Positions 1 through 8,148 of a stretch of DNA of 64,000 bases are shown piece after piece. The notes below the pieces were generated by a model. That model was given only the letters and a program-made list of their open reading frames with translations, made no database searches and was not told the DNA's origin. This DNA comes from JAWKIJ01 sp041394325 (GTDB lineage: Bacteria; Actinomycetota; Acidimicrobiia; Acidimicrobiales; Microtrichaceae). The stretch is from NCBI GenBank assembly GCA_041394325.1, contig JAWKIJ010000001.1, forward strand, positions 1,488,001 to 1,552,000, written 5' to 3'. Positions within the stretch are counted from its first letter, which is position 1; each line of letters begins with the position of its first letter. The position numbers and the translations under genes were made by a program.

Positions 1-117
1 CACCAGCACCTGATGGTGGGTGATCGCCTCGATCAACTCGTCGCGTCGCGCGGTGATGGGCAGGTCCGGATAGCCGATGGCCTGTGCCGCGTCGACGGGT
101 CCGGGTGTGGCGGCCAT
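1..117 (-). CDS. hrpA: ATP-dependent DEAH-box RNA helicase, N-terminus only (HrpA-like)
   Basis: The first 39 codons of a leftward gene cut by the window edge, starting at the ATG whose complement lies at 115-117. The peptide contains YPDLPITARRDELIEAI followed by THHQVLV, which matches the stretch just before the P-loop of HrpA-type DEAH helicases (family pattern YP..LPVS.R..EI..AI..HQVVVV.GETGSGKT). The P-loop itself lies outside the window, so the assignment rests on this short N-terminal signature. The gene is divergent from rmuC, with 126 bp between the two starts. Confidence 0.6.
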   Translation of the reverse strand, partial: MAATPGPVDAAQAIGYPDLPITARRDELIEAITHHQVLV

Positions 118-243
118 CTCGAAAGGCTACGGGTGCGCCTTCGCCGGCATTCGGGTGGGCTCACATCCTCCCGGCGCCTGCCGAGGGGCGATGCGGGCGC
201 GGTTGGCTGCTGCCTGTCACCCCTCGTCCGTAAGGTCCCGCCG

Positions 244-1386
244 ATGGAGACGTTCCTGTTGATCGTGTCGGTGGCGTTGGCGTTTGCCGTTGCCGCGTGC
301 GTGGTGCTGATCGGGCGCCTGAGCGGTGTCGGAGCGGGGCCCGGCGGCGGCCCCGAGTCGCTCGAACGGGCCGTGGGTATGGCGCTCGACGGGCAGGGTG
401 AGGCGCTGGTGCGTCTGGCCGATGTCCGCTATTCCGCCCTGCAGGAGCGTTCCGACGCGACGTTGGCGCAGCATTCGCAGTCGGTGCACCGCGACCTTGC
501 CGAGATGGCGGAGCGGCTCGCGGCGCTCGAACGGCAGCGACAGGCCGATTCGGACGGCCTGCGGGCGGTGGTGGCCGACCTCGCGGACGCGCATCGCCTC
601 ACCCGCGACGAGACGGCACGCCTGGCCACGGCCATGCGTGATCACCGGGTCCGCGGCACCTGGGGTGAGGTGCAGCTCCGCCGCGTGCTCGAGTTGTCGG
701 GGATGGCCGCACACGCCGACTTCGTCGAACAGGCGGCATTCGCCGGTGGCGCCGCCCGCCCCGATGTGCTCGTACGGCTCCCCAACTCCCGCGCCGCCGT
801 CGTCGACGCGAAGGCGCCCCTCGACGCGTACCTCGCCGCCTCTGCGGTCGACGACATCGATGAGCGGGACCGCCTGCATCGTGACCACGCCAAGGCCGTG
901 GGCGCGCATGTCACGGCGTTGGCCGGTCGGCGATACACCGAGATCGTCCCCGACGCGGTCGAGTTGGTGTTGCTGTTCCTCCCCGGCGACCACTTCCTGG
1001 CCACCGCGCTCGACGCGGATGCCGCACTGTTCGACCGTGCGGCGCGCGTCGGGGTGCTGCTCGTCACCCCGACGTCGTTGTTGGCCGTACTGCGCGCCGT
1101 TGCGGTGGGGTGGCGTGAGCAGCGGGCAGCCGACACGGCGCTGGAGATCGTGGAACTCGGTCGCGAACTGCACGAACGGCTCGGCGTGTTCGCCGAGCAC
1201 CTCGGCTCGGTCGGCACCCACCTCGACCGTGCGGTCACCGGCTACAACCGGGCGGTGGGATCGTTCGACAGCCGGGTCGCGTGCACGGCGCGCAAGCTCG
1301 CCGAACGGGGTGTCATGTCGGGGCGTGGCGAGGTCGCCGTGGCGATGGTCGACTCCCGATCCCGGCCGCTGCTCAGCGCACCGTGA
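244..1386 (+). CDS. rmuC: DNA recombination protein RmuC
   Basis: A 380-residue RmuC-family protein, a predicted PD-(D/E)XK-like nuclease-fold protein linked to limiting recombination at inverted repeats. Residues 1-24 form one hydrophobic membrane anchor. A charged coiled-coil stretch follows (about 60-130). The conserved RmuC domain starts near residue 137 with RGTWGEVQLRRVLE, continues with VVDAKAPLDAY near 187-197 and with FLPGDHFLATALD. The frame is open further upstream, but the ATG at 244 places the anchor at the N-terminus, as usual in the family. The 3' end overlaps the stop of the convergent P-type ATPase gene by 14 bp. Confidence 0.88.
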   Translation: METFLLIVSVALAFAVAACVVLIGRLSGVGAGPGGGPESLERAVGMALDGQGEALVRLADVRYSALQERSDATLAQHSQSVHRDLAEMAERLAALERQRQADSDGLRAVVADLADAHRLTRDETARLATAMRDHRVRGTWGEVQLRRVLELSGMAAHADFVEQAAFAGGAARPDVLVRLPNSRAAVVDAKAPLDAYLAASAVDDIDERDRLHRDHAKAVGAHVTALAGRRYTEIVPDAVELVLLFLPGDHFLATALDADAALFDRAARVGVLLVTPTSLLAVLRAVAVGWREQRAADTALEIVELGRELHERLGVFAEHLGSVGTHLDRAVTGYNRAVGSFDSRVACTARKLAERGVMSGRGEVAVAMVDSRSRPLLSAP

Positions 1387-4070
1387 CCAGGCGGCGGACC
1401 TCGTCGATCACGCCCAGGGTCAGCGCGGCGCCGACGCAGATGCCCCATTGGCCGAGCGTCAGATCCGACGTCTCGAACAGCCGACGAAGCGGTGGCACCT
1501 CCACGACCAGCACCTGCAGCACCGCGACGGCGCCGAGCGCCACCCACAGCACGCGGTTGCGCAGGGTCTCGGCCGAGAACAGCGTCCGTCGCACCCGCAC
1601 GTTGAGGGCGTTGACCACCTGGCAGAACACGAAGGCGCAGAACGCCATGGTGGTGGCGACCCCGGTTCCGTAGCGGGGTCTGGCCCACGCCAGCAGGCCC
1701 AGGGAAATTGCCGCCATCACGGAGCCGTGCAACAGCAGTACCCGGAGTCGGTGAGCGTTGAGGATCGACGCCCCGGCCGGCCGCGGGGGATCGTCCATCA
1801 CGTCGGCGCGGGGAGGGTCGCTGCCCAGTGCCATCGCGGGTGGGCCGTCCATGATGATGTTGATCCACAGCAGCTGGATCGCCGCGAACGGCTGGGGCAA
1901 CCCGGCGAGCTGGCTCCCGACCAGTGTGATGATGGCACCCACGTTGGTGGCCACCTGGAAGCGCACGAAGCGCACGATGTTGTCGTAGATCGAGCGGCCC
2001 TGGCTCACCCCGCCGACGATCGAGGCGAGCTGGTCGTCGGCGAGCACCACGTCGGCGGCCTGTTTGGACACCTCGGTCCCGGTGATGCCCATCGCGACGC
2101 CGACGTCGGCCTGCTTCAGCGATGGAGCGTCGTTGACCCCGTCACCGGTCATCGCCGTCACGTGACCGCGATGCTGCAACGCCCGGACGATCCGGATCTT
2201 GTGCTCGGGTGACACCCGCGCGAACACGCCGGTCTGCTCCACCCGCTCGTCGAGCGTCGCCTCGTCCCACTCGTCGAGGGTGGTACCGCTGACCGTATCG
2301 CCACCGATACCTAGCTCACGGGCGATCGCGGTCGCGGTCGTCGGGTGGTCGCCGGTGATCATCTTGACGTCGATACCGGCATGCAACGCTCGGCCGATCG
2401 CCTCGGCGGCCTCGGGCCTCGGCGGGTCTGCGAGGCCGATGAGCCCGATCAGCTCGAGGCCGCCGAGCATGTCCAGCAACTCCTGTTGGGTGGGCGGCTC
2501 CGCGGTGTCCAGCGTCACGGGGCGACGGGCGACGGCGCGAGCATGCGCCGGCCCTCCGAGGCCGCCGCGTCGACCCATTCGTCGATCTGTCGACGGTGAC
2601 CTTCGTCCAAGGGCACGGACGCGTCGGAGGTCGCGACCGTGCTGCAACGGTCGACCAGCCGGTCCACCGCTCCCTTCACCAGCAACTCCTGCCGGCCTTC
2701 CCCGGCGTCGACGACCACCACCATGAACTTGCGGGCCGAGTCGAACGGCACCTCGGCGATGCGGGCGTGCTCGACGCGTAGGGCGCGATGTCGAGGTGCT
2801 GGTCGGCGGCGAGCTCGACGATGCCGACCTCGGTCGGGTCGCCGACGCTGACGCGATCGGGCCCCGAATCGTCCACCACGGCGTCCGACGCCAGCGACGC
2901 CGCCTCGATCAGTCGTTGCCACGGGGTGCCCCTCAGGTCGTGACCCGCGACGGGGTCGAGCCGCTCGCCGAAGCCCTGCAGTTCCACCGCCGTCATGCGG
3001 TTCATCGTGAGCGTGCCCGTCTTGTCCGAACAGATGGTCGAGGTCGAGCCGAGGGTCTCGACGCTGGCGAGGTTCTTCACCACCGCACCACGCTTGGCGA
3101 CGTGGTGCACCCCGAGCGACAGGGTCACGGTCACGACGGCCGGCAACCCTTCGGGAACCGCCGCGACCGCGAGCCCGATGGCCGAGCCGATCATCTCCCT
3201 GAACGTCTCCCCGCGCAGCATGCCCACGCCCAGGTAGGCGAGCATTGCCGCCCCGGCGACCATCGCGAGCCGCTTTCCGAGTCCATCCAACTGCTTGGCG
3301 AGCGGCGTCTCGACGTCGTCGGCGGACGCGAGCAGCGCAGCGATGCGGCCCATCTCCGTGGACATGCCGGTGGCGGTCACCACGATCTCGGCGCGGCCGC
3401 GGGTGAGCGTGGTGTTCATCCACAGCATCGAACTCCGGTCTCCGAGCGCGGTGCCGGACTCGACCGGTTCGGTGAACTTGTGGACGGCCATCGACTCGCC
3501 GGTGAGGGATGACTCGTCGGCGGATACGTCGTAGGCGACCACCACGCGTCCGTCGGCCGGGACGCGGTCGCCGGCCTCCAACAACACCACGTCGCCGGGT
3601 ACGAGCAGCGTCGCGTCCACTTCGCGGATCTTGCCGTCGCGCCGCACCTTGGCGGTGGGGGTGAGCATCGAACGGAGCGCGTCGAGGGACCGTTCGGCCC
3701 GCGATTCCTGGACGACGCCGAGCATGGCGTTGATGACCAGGACGACCGTGATCACGATCGCGTCCTTGATGTCGCCGACCGCCGCCGCGCCGGCGGCGCC
3801 GAGCACGAGCAGGCCGATCAGCACCGATCGGAACTGGTCGACGAAGCGCCGCCACAGCGGGGTGGGTGGTTGGGCGGTGAGTTCGTTGGGGCCGTGACGG
3901 TCGAGTAGCGCCTCCACCTGGGCCGTGCTGCGCCCGGCGCCGGTGGTCCCCGCCGCCGAGAGCACCTCGTCGGCCCCGATGGACCACGGTGTGTCGATAA
4001 CGGCGCCGGCCGCGTCGTCGAGGGGACGGTGCTGCGGAACCGGCATGGTGTCGGGGTTGGACGGGGGCAT
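1373..4070 (-). CDS. Cation-transporting P-type ATPase, P2-type, with two frame breaks
   Basis: About 900 codons of a P2-type (Ca2+/Mg2+-like) ATPase spread over three frames. Frame one (4070 to about 2785) carries the N-terminal cation ATPase domain, the TGES loop (SSLTGESMAV), the membrane motif PEGLP and the phosphorylation site CSDKTGTLTMNR. Frame two (about 2785-2525) carries the nucleotide-binding segment with EVPFDSARKFM. Frame three (about 2530-1373) carries GDGVNDAPSLKQADVGVAMG and the C-terminal membrane domain. Both junctions fit the loss of one base, and no family motif is missing, so sequencing error is more likely than decay. AAGGA lies 6 nt before the ATG at 4070, which is preferred over the ATG at 4076. 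Ion specificity cannot be read with confidence. Confidence 0.8.
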
Positions 4071-4319
4071 GGGCATTCCTTCGGATCGTCGGACGAACCG
4101 AAGGTCTTCCCCACCGCCTCGATACCGGACCCGCAGGCGGCGACGATTCGCGGTGCCGGCACCGGGGCTGGACGCTCCGTGATGACGATGCCGGACTTGT
4201 GGGGTACTCCCCTTCGTGACTCGGTTGTGGTGACCACGCTAACCCGCCCGGGCCACGCGACGGCGCCAGGTCGGTGTCGTCGCCGTCGTGTGGCCCGACT
4301 GTCACCCCTCGCCGCGACG

Positions 4320-4748
4320 ATGTCTCCCATGGGATCCACGTCGTTGCACTTCGCCGATTCGGTCCGGGCTGTCTCTCGCGCCGCACGTGGGTTCGGGCTG
4401 ATGGTCCCGGTGATTCGCACTGCGTCCGCGGTGGGAGGTCCTCGGGGTGCGGACCCCGCCGACCGCACCATCCGCCGCGTCGAGGGCCATGTGCCGGTGA
4501 TTGCGATCCGGGTCGCCGGCCGGCCGTCCGCTGCCGTCCAGTCGGACCTCATCGACGGGTTCCTCGTCGCCAACACTCCCACCCACGGCGCACCCGGCCC
4601 CCCGATGTCCCGAGCCGACGAACAGCGGTTCCGTCGGGTCTGTTGGGCCGCACTCGAGCGGGACGGGTTGCTCGTCGCTCGTGTTACGGACCACCTCCCC
4701 GTCGGTCGTCGGGATCCCGCCGCTTCGCCGCGGGCGCTCGCCGCATAG
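4320..4748 (+). CDS. Hypothetical protein, 142 aa
   Basis: An unrecognised short protein in the gap between the P-type ATPase and the oxygenase gene. From the ATG at 4320 (alternative 4329) it reads as a soluble, mixed-charge protein with the segment RVEGHVPVIAIRVAGRPSAA in the middle and an Ala/Arg-rich tail. There is no signal peptide or membrane segment. The frame is open for about 290 bp upstream of this start, but the composition there looks non-coding. It could be a lineage-specific protein; the ordinary amino-acid mix supports coding, though no domain can be named. Confidence 0.5.
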   Translation: MSPMGSTSLHFADSVRAVSRAARGFGLMVPVIRTASAVGGPRGADPADRTIRRVEGHVPVIAIRVAGRPSAAVQSDLIDGFLVANTPTHGAPGPPMSRADEQRFRRVCWAALERDGLLVARVTDHLPVGRRDPAASPRALAA

Positions 4749-4814
4749 CGGAGCGTGTCGTATCGCACAGGCGACCGTGGCGGAAACCGACCGGCGGCAT
4801 GACAGACTGGCCCA

Positions 4815-5879
4815 ATGAGGGACGTCCCTCGCATCGACCTGGACGATTCCGAGGATCGTCTCGTCGACGCGCTCGATGACGCATGTAGCGGCGCCGGCTG
4901 CTTCGTCGTGGACGGGTCTCCCGTTCCTCTCGCGTCGTTGTCACGCCTCCTCTCGGAGTCCGCGACCTTCTTCGCGTTGCCGGAGCCCGAGAAGGCGGCC
5001 GTCGCCATGCAGCACTCCGGCGCCGCGTGGCGGGGGTGGTTTCCCGTCGGCGGGGAACTGACCTCCGGAGCGGCCGACCACAAGGAGGGGCTGTACTTCG
5101 GCACCGACGACGAGACCGTCGCCGACGATGTGGTCGTGGGCGACGGACGGGGTGCCGCTCGGGCGACGGTGCCGCCCATGCACGGACGAAACCTGTATCC
5201 CGCGGTCCCCGCGTCGATGGCCTCCACCGTGCCGAGTGTCCTCGCCGGGTTGTCCGGCCTCGGACGTTCCCTCGTGGACTTCCTCGATCGCGGGCTCGGT
5301 GTCTCAGGACGTCTGCTCGCCCTCGTCGAGGATCCGCTCGTCCTCCTGCGGGTGTTCCACTATCCGGCCCGGGAGCGTGCCCGGACCGGTGGTCCCGACG
5401 GTGCGTTCGGCGTCGGCGAACACACGGACTACGGCCTGTTGACCATGCTGTACACCGACGGACCGGGTCTGCAGGTCTACGCCGGTGGTCGGTGGGTCGA
5501 CGTCGACCCCGGTGCCGGTTTGTTCTGCAACATCGGCGACATGCTCGAGCGCGCCACCGGCGGGCGCTATCGGGCGACCCGACACCGTGTGCTGACGACG
5601 TCGAATGGGAAGCGCTCCATTGCGTGCTTCTTCGACCCGGGCTGGTATGCCCGGGTCCCCAATCTGCTCGGCGACGCCGTGGCCGGGAGGCCGGCGGGCG
5701 CCGCTGACGCGGCGGGCACCCGGTGGGACGGTGTCGATCCCCATCTGTTCGACGGTCCGTACGGTTCCTACGTGTGGTCCAAGGTCTCGAAGGTGTTCCC
5801 CGATCTGGCCGCGTCCGGCTCCGCCGCGATCCCCGCGTCCGCCCCCGGGGACGGTGTGGCCTCGGCGGGAGGGCGTTGA
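4815..5879 (+). CDS. 2-oxoglutarate/Fe(II)-dependent oxygenase, isopenicillin-N-synthase-like
   Basis: A 354-residue cytosolic non-haem iron oxygenase. The C-terminal double-stranded beta-helix domain shows the complete iron triad: H203 and D205 in GEHTDYGLLTMLYTDGPGLQ and the distal H257 in RATRHRVL. R267 and S268 in GKRSIACFFDPG form the expected R-x-S-type cosubstrate-binding end. The N-terminal half (about 1-120) fits the DIOX_N domain with a leading IDLDD. Length matches the family (300-360 aa). Members hydroxylate, desaturate or cyclise small molecules, and the substrate cannot be deduced here. It ends 5 bp before the next gene, so the two may be co-transcribed. Confidence 0.85.
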   Translation: MRDVPRIDLDDSEDRLVDALDDACSGAGCFVVDGSPVPLASLSRLLSESATFFALPEPEKAAVAMQHSGAAWRGWFPVGGELTSGAADHKEGLYFGTDDETVADDVVVGDGRGAARATVPPMHGRNLYPAVPASMASTVPSVLAGLSGLGRSLVDFLDRGLGVSGRLLALVEDPLVLLRVFHYPARERARTGGPDGAFGVGEHTDYGLLTMLYTDGPGLQVYAGGRWVDVDPGAGLFCNIGDMLERATGGRYRATRHRVLTTSNGKRSIACFFDPGWYARVPNLLGDAVAGRPAGAADAAGTRWDGVDPHLFDGPYGSYVWSKVSKVFPDLAASGSAAIPASAPGDGVASAGGR

Positions 5880-5884
5880 CATCC

Positions 5885-6313
5885 ATGGACGGGGTCGACG
5901 AAGCGGCGGCCACCTGGCCCTCCGAAGGCCTTCGTGAGGCCCGGATGGAGTTCGCCTACGAGGTCGTGTCACCGCGGGTCGCCCGTCGCTTCGTGGCGTC
6001 CACCGCTCGAAGCTGGGGACTCGGCGACGTGGGAGCGGTCGCGGAGCTCCTGGTGAGCGAGGTCGTCACCAACGCGGTCGAGCACGGTGCATCGGGTGGG
6101 GTGGTGGAGGTCGTCGCCCTTCCTGCCGGACTTCGCGTTGCAGTGTCGGACAACTCCGACGGTGAACCGGTGGTGTGCTCGCCGGACATGGGCGAACCGA
6201 CCGGGCGCGGCCTCGCGATCGTCGAGAACCTCAGCCGCCGCTGGGGTGTGGTGCCGACCGCGCCGCGCGGCAAGATCGTGTGGTTCGAACTCGACGATGA
6301 CGCCGTCTGGTGA
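5885..6313 (+). CDS. RsbW-like anti-sigma-factor ATPase/kinase
   Basis: A 142-residue GHKL-fold (HATPase_c_2) protein. The N-box region reads AELLVSEVVTNAVEHG at about residues 57-72, followed by VSDNSDGEPV (the G1-like ATP-lid motif DN) and GRGLAIVENLSRRWGV (G2-like motif). Length and layout fit stand-alone anti-sigma or regulatory kinases that partner with STAS-domain antagonists, as in the RsbW-RsbV pair. The ATG at 5885 lies just behind the oxygenase stop. A STAS gene and a second RsbW-like gene follow at 7.2-8.0 kb, with a hydrolase gene in between. No sigma factor gene is nearby, so the partner is unknown. Confidence 0.82.
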   Translation: MDGVDEAAATWPSEGLREARMEFAYEVVSPRVARRFVASTARSWGLGDVGAVAELLVSEVVTNAVEHGASGGVVEVVALPAGLRVAVSDNSDGEPVVCSPDMGEPTGRGLAIVENLSRRWGVVPTAPRGKIVWFELDDDAVW

Positions 6314-6361
6314 CGTCCTCGGTCGATCCGCGAAGCGGCCGCTTCTGGTAGGACGGGACCG

Positions 6362-7216
6362 ATGAAGACCTCGACGTCAACGTTCAACCCGGCGTCCGAA
6401 CGGGTTCGGTCCGGTGCCGTCCACACGATCGACTGGGCGCCCGACGGTGCGGCGGTCGCGGACCTGGTGCTCGTGCACGGCTATGCCGAACACTCCGCTC
6501 GGTACGAACCGGTCGCGCGGCGCCTGACCGCCGCCGGGTTGCGCGTGGCATCGCTCGACCTGCCCGGCCACGGTCGCTCCGCCGGCCCGAAGGGCGTGGT
6601 GGAGGACTTCGAAGGCCTCGTCGACGTGGTGGCCCAGTACGTCGACGAGGTCCACGGCGACCGTCCCTTGTTCCTCTACGGACATTCGATGGGTGGTCTG
6701 GCCGTCGTCCGGCTCGCCGAGCGTGACGATTCGGCTTTCGCGGGCATGGTGATCGCGAGCGCGGCGCTCGCCGCGGCCGGTTCCATCCCTGCGCCGTTGG
6801 TGGCGATGGCCAACGTCCTCGGCAGGCTCGCACCGAGGCTTCCCACCATCGTGTTGGACGGGACGGCGATCTCGCGGGACCACGACGTCAGGGCCGACTA
6901 CGAGCACGACCCCCTGAACTACCGGGGAAGGATGAGCGCTGGCACCGGACGCCAACTCTCCGTGGCGATGGCCGCCGCGCACTCCGACGCGGCGAGGATC
7001 ACCCGGCCGGTGCTGATCCTGCACGGTGAGGCCGACCGCCTGACCGCACCCGACGGCTCGGAGCGCTTGTTCCGGGAGGTCTCCTCGGCCGACAAGACCC
7101 TCCGGACATGGCCGGGTGCCTTCCACGAGCTCCACCACGAGCCCGAGCGCGACGAGGTGCTCGACGTGGTCGTCAGCTGGATCGACGAGCACCTCCGCCC
7201 GACGGTCCCGGACTGA
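6362..7216 (+). CDS. Alpha/beta hydrolase, monoacylglycerol lipase-like
   Basis: A 284-residue serine hydrolase of the alpha/beta fold (Hydrolase_4, lysophospholipase/monoglyceride lipase group). LVLVHGYAEHSARYEPVARR gives the oxyanion-hole segment, DLPGHGRSAGPKG follows, and the nucleophile elbow is LYGHSMGGLAVV. The acid and base fit PVLILHGEADRLTAPDGSE and GAFHELHHEPERD near the C-terminus. There is no signal peptide, so it likely acts in the cytosol or at the membrane surface on acylglycerols or similar esters. The exact substrate is not evident. Confidence 0.85.
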   Translation: MKTSTSTFNPASERVRSGAVHTIDWAPDGAAVADLVLVHGYAEHSARYEPVARRLTAAGLRVASLDLPGHGRSAGPKGVVEDFEGLVDVVAQYVDEVHGDRPLFLYGHSMGGLAVVRLAERDDSAFAGMVIASAALAAAGSIPAPLVAMANVLGRLAPRLPTIVLDGTAISRDHDVRADYEHDPLNYRGRMSAGTGRQLSVAMAAAHSDAARITRPVLILHGEADRLTAPDGSERLFREVSSADKTLRTWPGAFHELHHEPERDEVLDVVVSWIDEHLRPTVPD

Positions 7217-7262
7217 ACGACGCGGCGTGTCGGGGTGTTCGCGCTCCGATAGCCTCAGGGCG

Positions 7263-7580
7263 ATGCCTCTCGAGACGAGCGACCTTCGCGTCACCGTGGA
7301 GCAGGTCGAGGGGGCGGTGCTGTTGCGGGCCGCGGGCGAGATCGACCTGTCCACCTCGCCGACGCTCGCCACTGCCGTCGATGAGGCGTGTACCGGGGCC
7401 GAGACCGACCTGAGGATGGATCTCACCGAGGTGACCTTCATCGACTCGACGGGCCTGCGTGAGGTGATCGGAGCCAAGACGAGGGTGGCCGAGCGGGGCC
7501 GTCGGTTCTCGATCGTGGGAGCGAGCCGGGTCGTGCAGCGGCTGCTCGACGTCACCGGCCTCACCGACTTCCTCGGATGA
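7263..7580 (+). CDS. STAS-domain anti-sigma-factor antagonist
   Basis: A 105-residue single STAS domain of the RsbV/SpoIIAA type. It opens with a beta strand leading into AGEIDLSTSPTLATAVDEA and carries DLTEVTFIDSTGLREVIGAK, where the serine of IDSTGL is the usual regulatory phosphorylation site. The ATG at 7263 gives the standard family length. The stop overlaps the ATG of the next gene in ATGA (7577-7580), so this antagonist is translationally coupled to an RsbW-like protein, the usual antagonist/kinase pairing. The frame continues upstream in antisense-like composition, which is disregarded. Confidence 0.88.
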   Translation: MPLETSDLRVTVEQVEGAVLLRAAGEIDLSTSPTLATAVDEACTGAETDLRMDLTEVTFIDSTGLREVIGAKTRVAERGRRFSIVGASRVVQRLLDVTGLTDFLG

Positions 7581-8053
7581 TCGCCGGGCCTTCACGCGGG
7601 GGTTCCTCCGCCGCCGTCACCGTACGCTCCGGGGCCCACGTCGTCGTCGAGGCCGAGGTCCCCGCAGCCCACATCGATCTCAAGGTGCCCCGGGCACCGC
7701 GGTGGCTGCGCACCATCCGGATGACCTCCGGTGCCATGGCCGCCGCGCTCGACTTCGATCCCGAGATCGTCGAGGACGTCCGTACCAACGCGTCCGAGGT
7801 GAGTTCGGCGTTGATCGAGGTCGGCACCGGCGACGTCCTCAACCTCGAGTTGAGCGCCGGAGACGGTTGGTTCAGCATGAGGGCCGAGACGTCGCTGGAC
7901 GATCCCTCCACCGTGCAGCGCGATCGCCTCGAACAGCACGAGAAGGTGCTCGCCGCCCTCTCGGATCATTTCGGATTCGACGTCTCCGACGGCCGCGTGT
8001 CGGGTTCGTTCCGACGCGAGTTCCGGATCGATCCGATGGCACCTCGCGGTTAG
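7577..8053 (+). CDS. RsbW-like ATP-binding regulatory protein
   Basis: A 158-residue protein coupled to the STAS gene by a 4-bp ATGA overlap. It has the outline of a HATPase_c_2 anti-sigma ATPase: WLRTIRMTSGAMAAALDF in the first helices, then DVRTNASEVSSALIEVGTGD where kinases normally show an N-box (E..xNA). The N-box is recognisable but weak (NASEVSSALIE), and no clear DxGxG motif follows, so catalytic activity is uncertain. The likely role is binding the STAS partner in a partner switch. Context raises confidence above what the sequence alone would give. Confidence 0.6.
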   Translation: MIAGPSRGGSSAAVTVRSGAHVVVEAEVPAAHIDLKVPRAPRWLRTIRMTSGAMAAALDFDPEIVEDVRTNASEVSSALIEVGTGDVLNLELSAGDGWFSMRAETSLDDPSTVQRDRLEQHEKVLAALSDHFGFDVSDGRVSGSFRREFRIDPMAPRG

Positions 8054-8148
8054 TACGCGCTCGGGCGGACATCGTCGCCTGCCGGGGCCGCGGGCGGCGA
8101 CCGCTCGGCCGGGGTTCGCTGTCGGGGCTCGCAAATAGTGTGGCCGGT

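Noticed and set aside
217..1238. Leftward open frames opposite rmuC
   Set aside because: No domain, shadow composition; RmuC motifs are on the plus strand.
2515..2790. Programmed ribosomal frameshifting in the P-type ATPase
   Set aside because: No slippery heptamer or downstream structure was seen, and similar single-base breaks occur in eight other unrelated genes.
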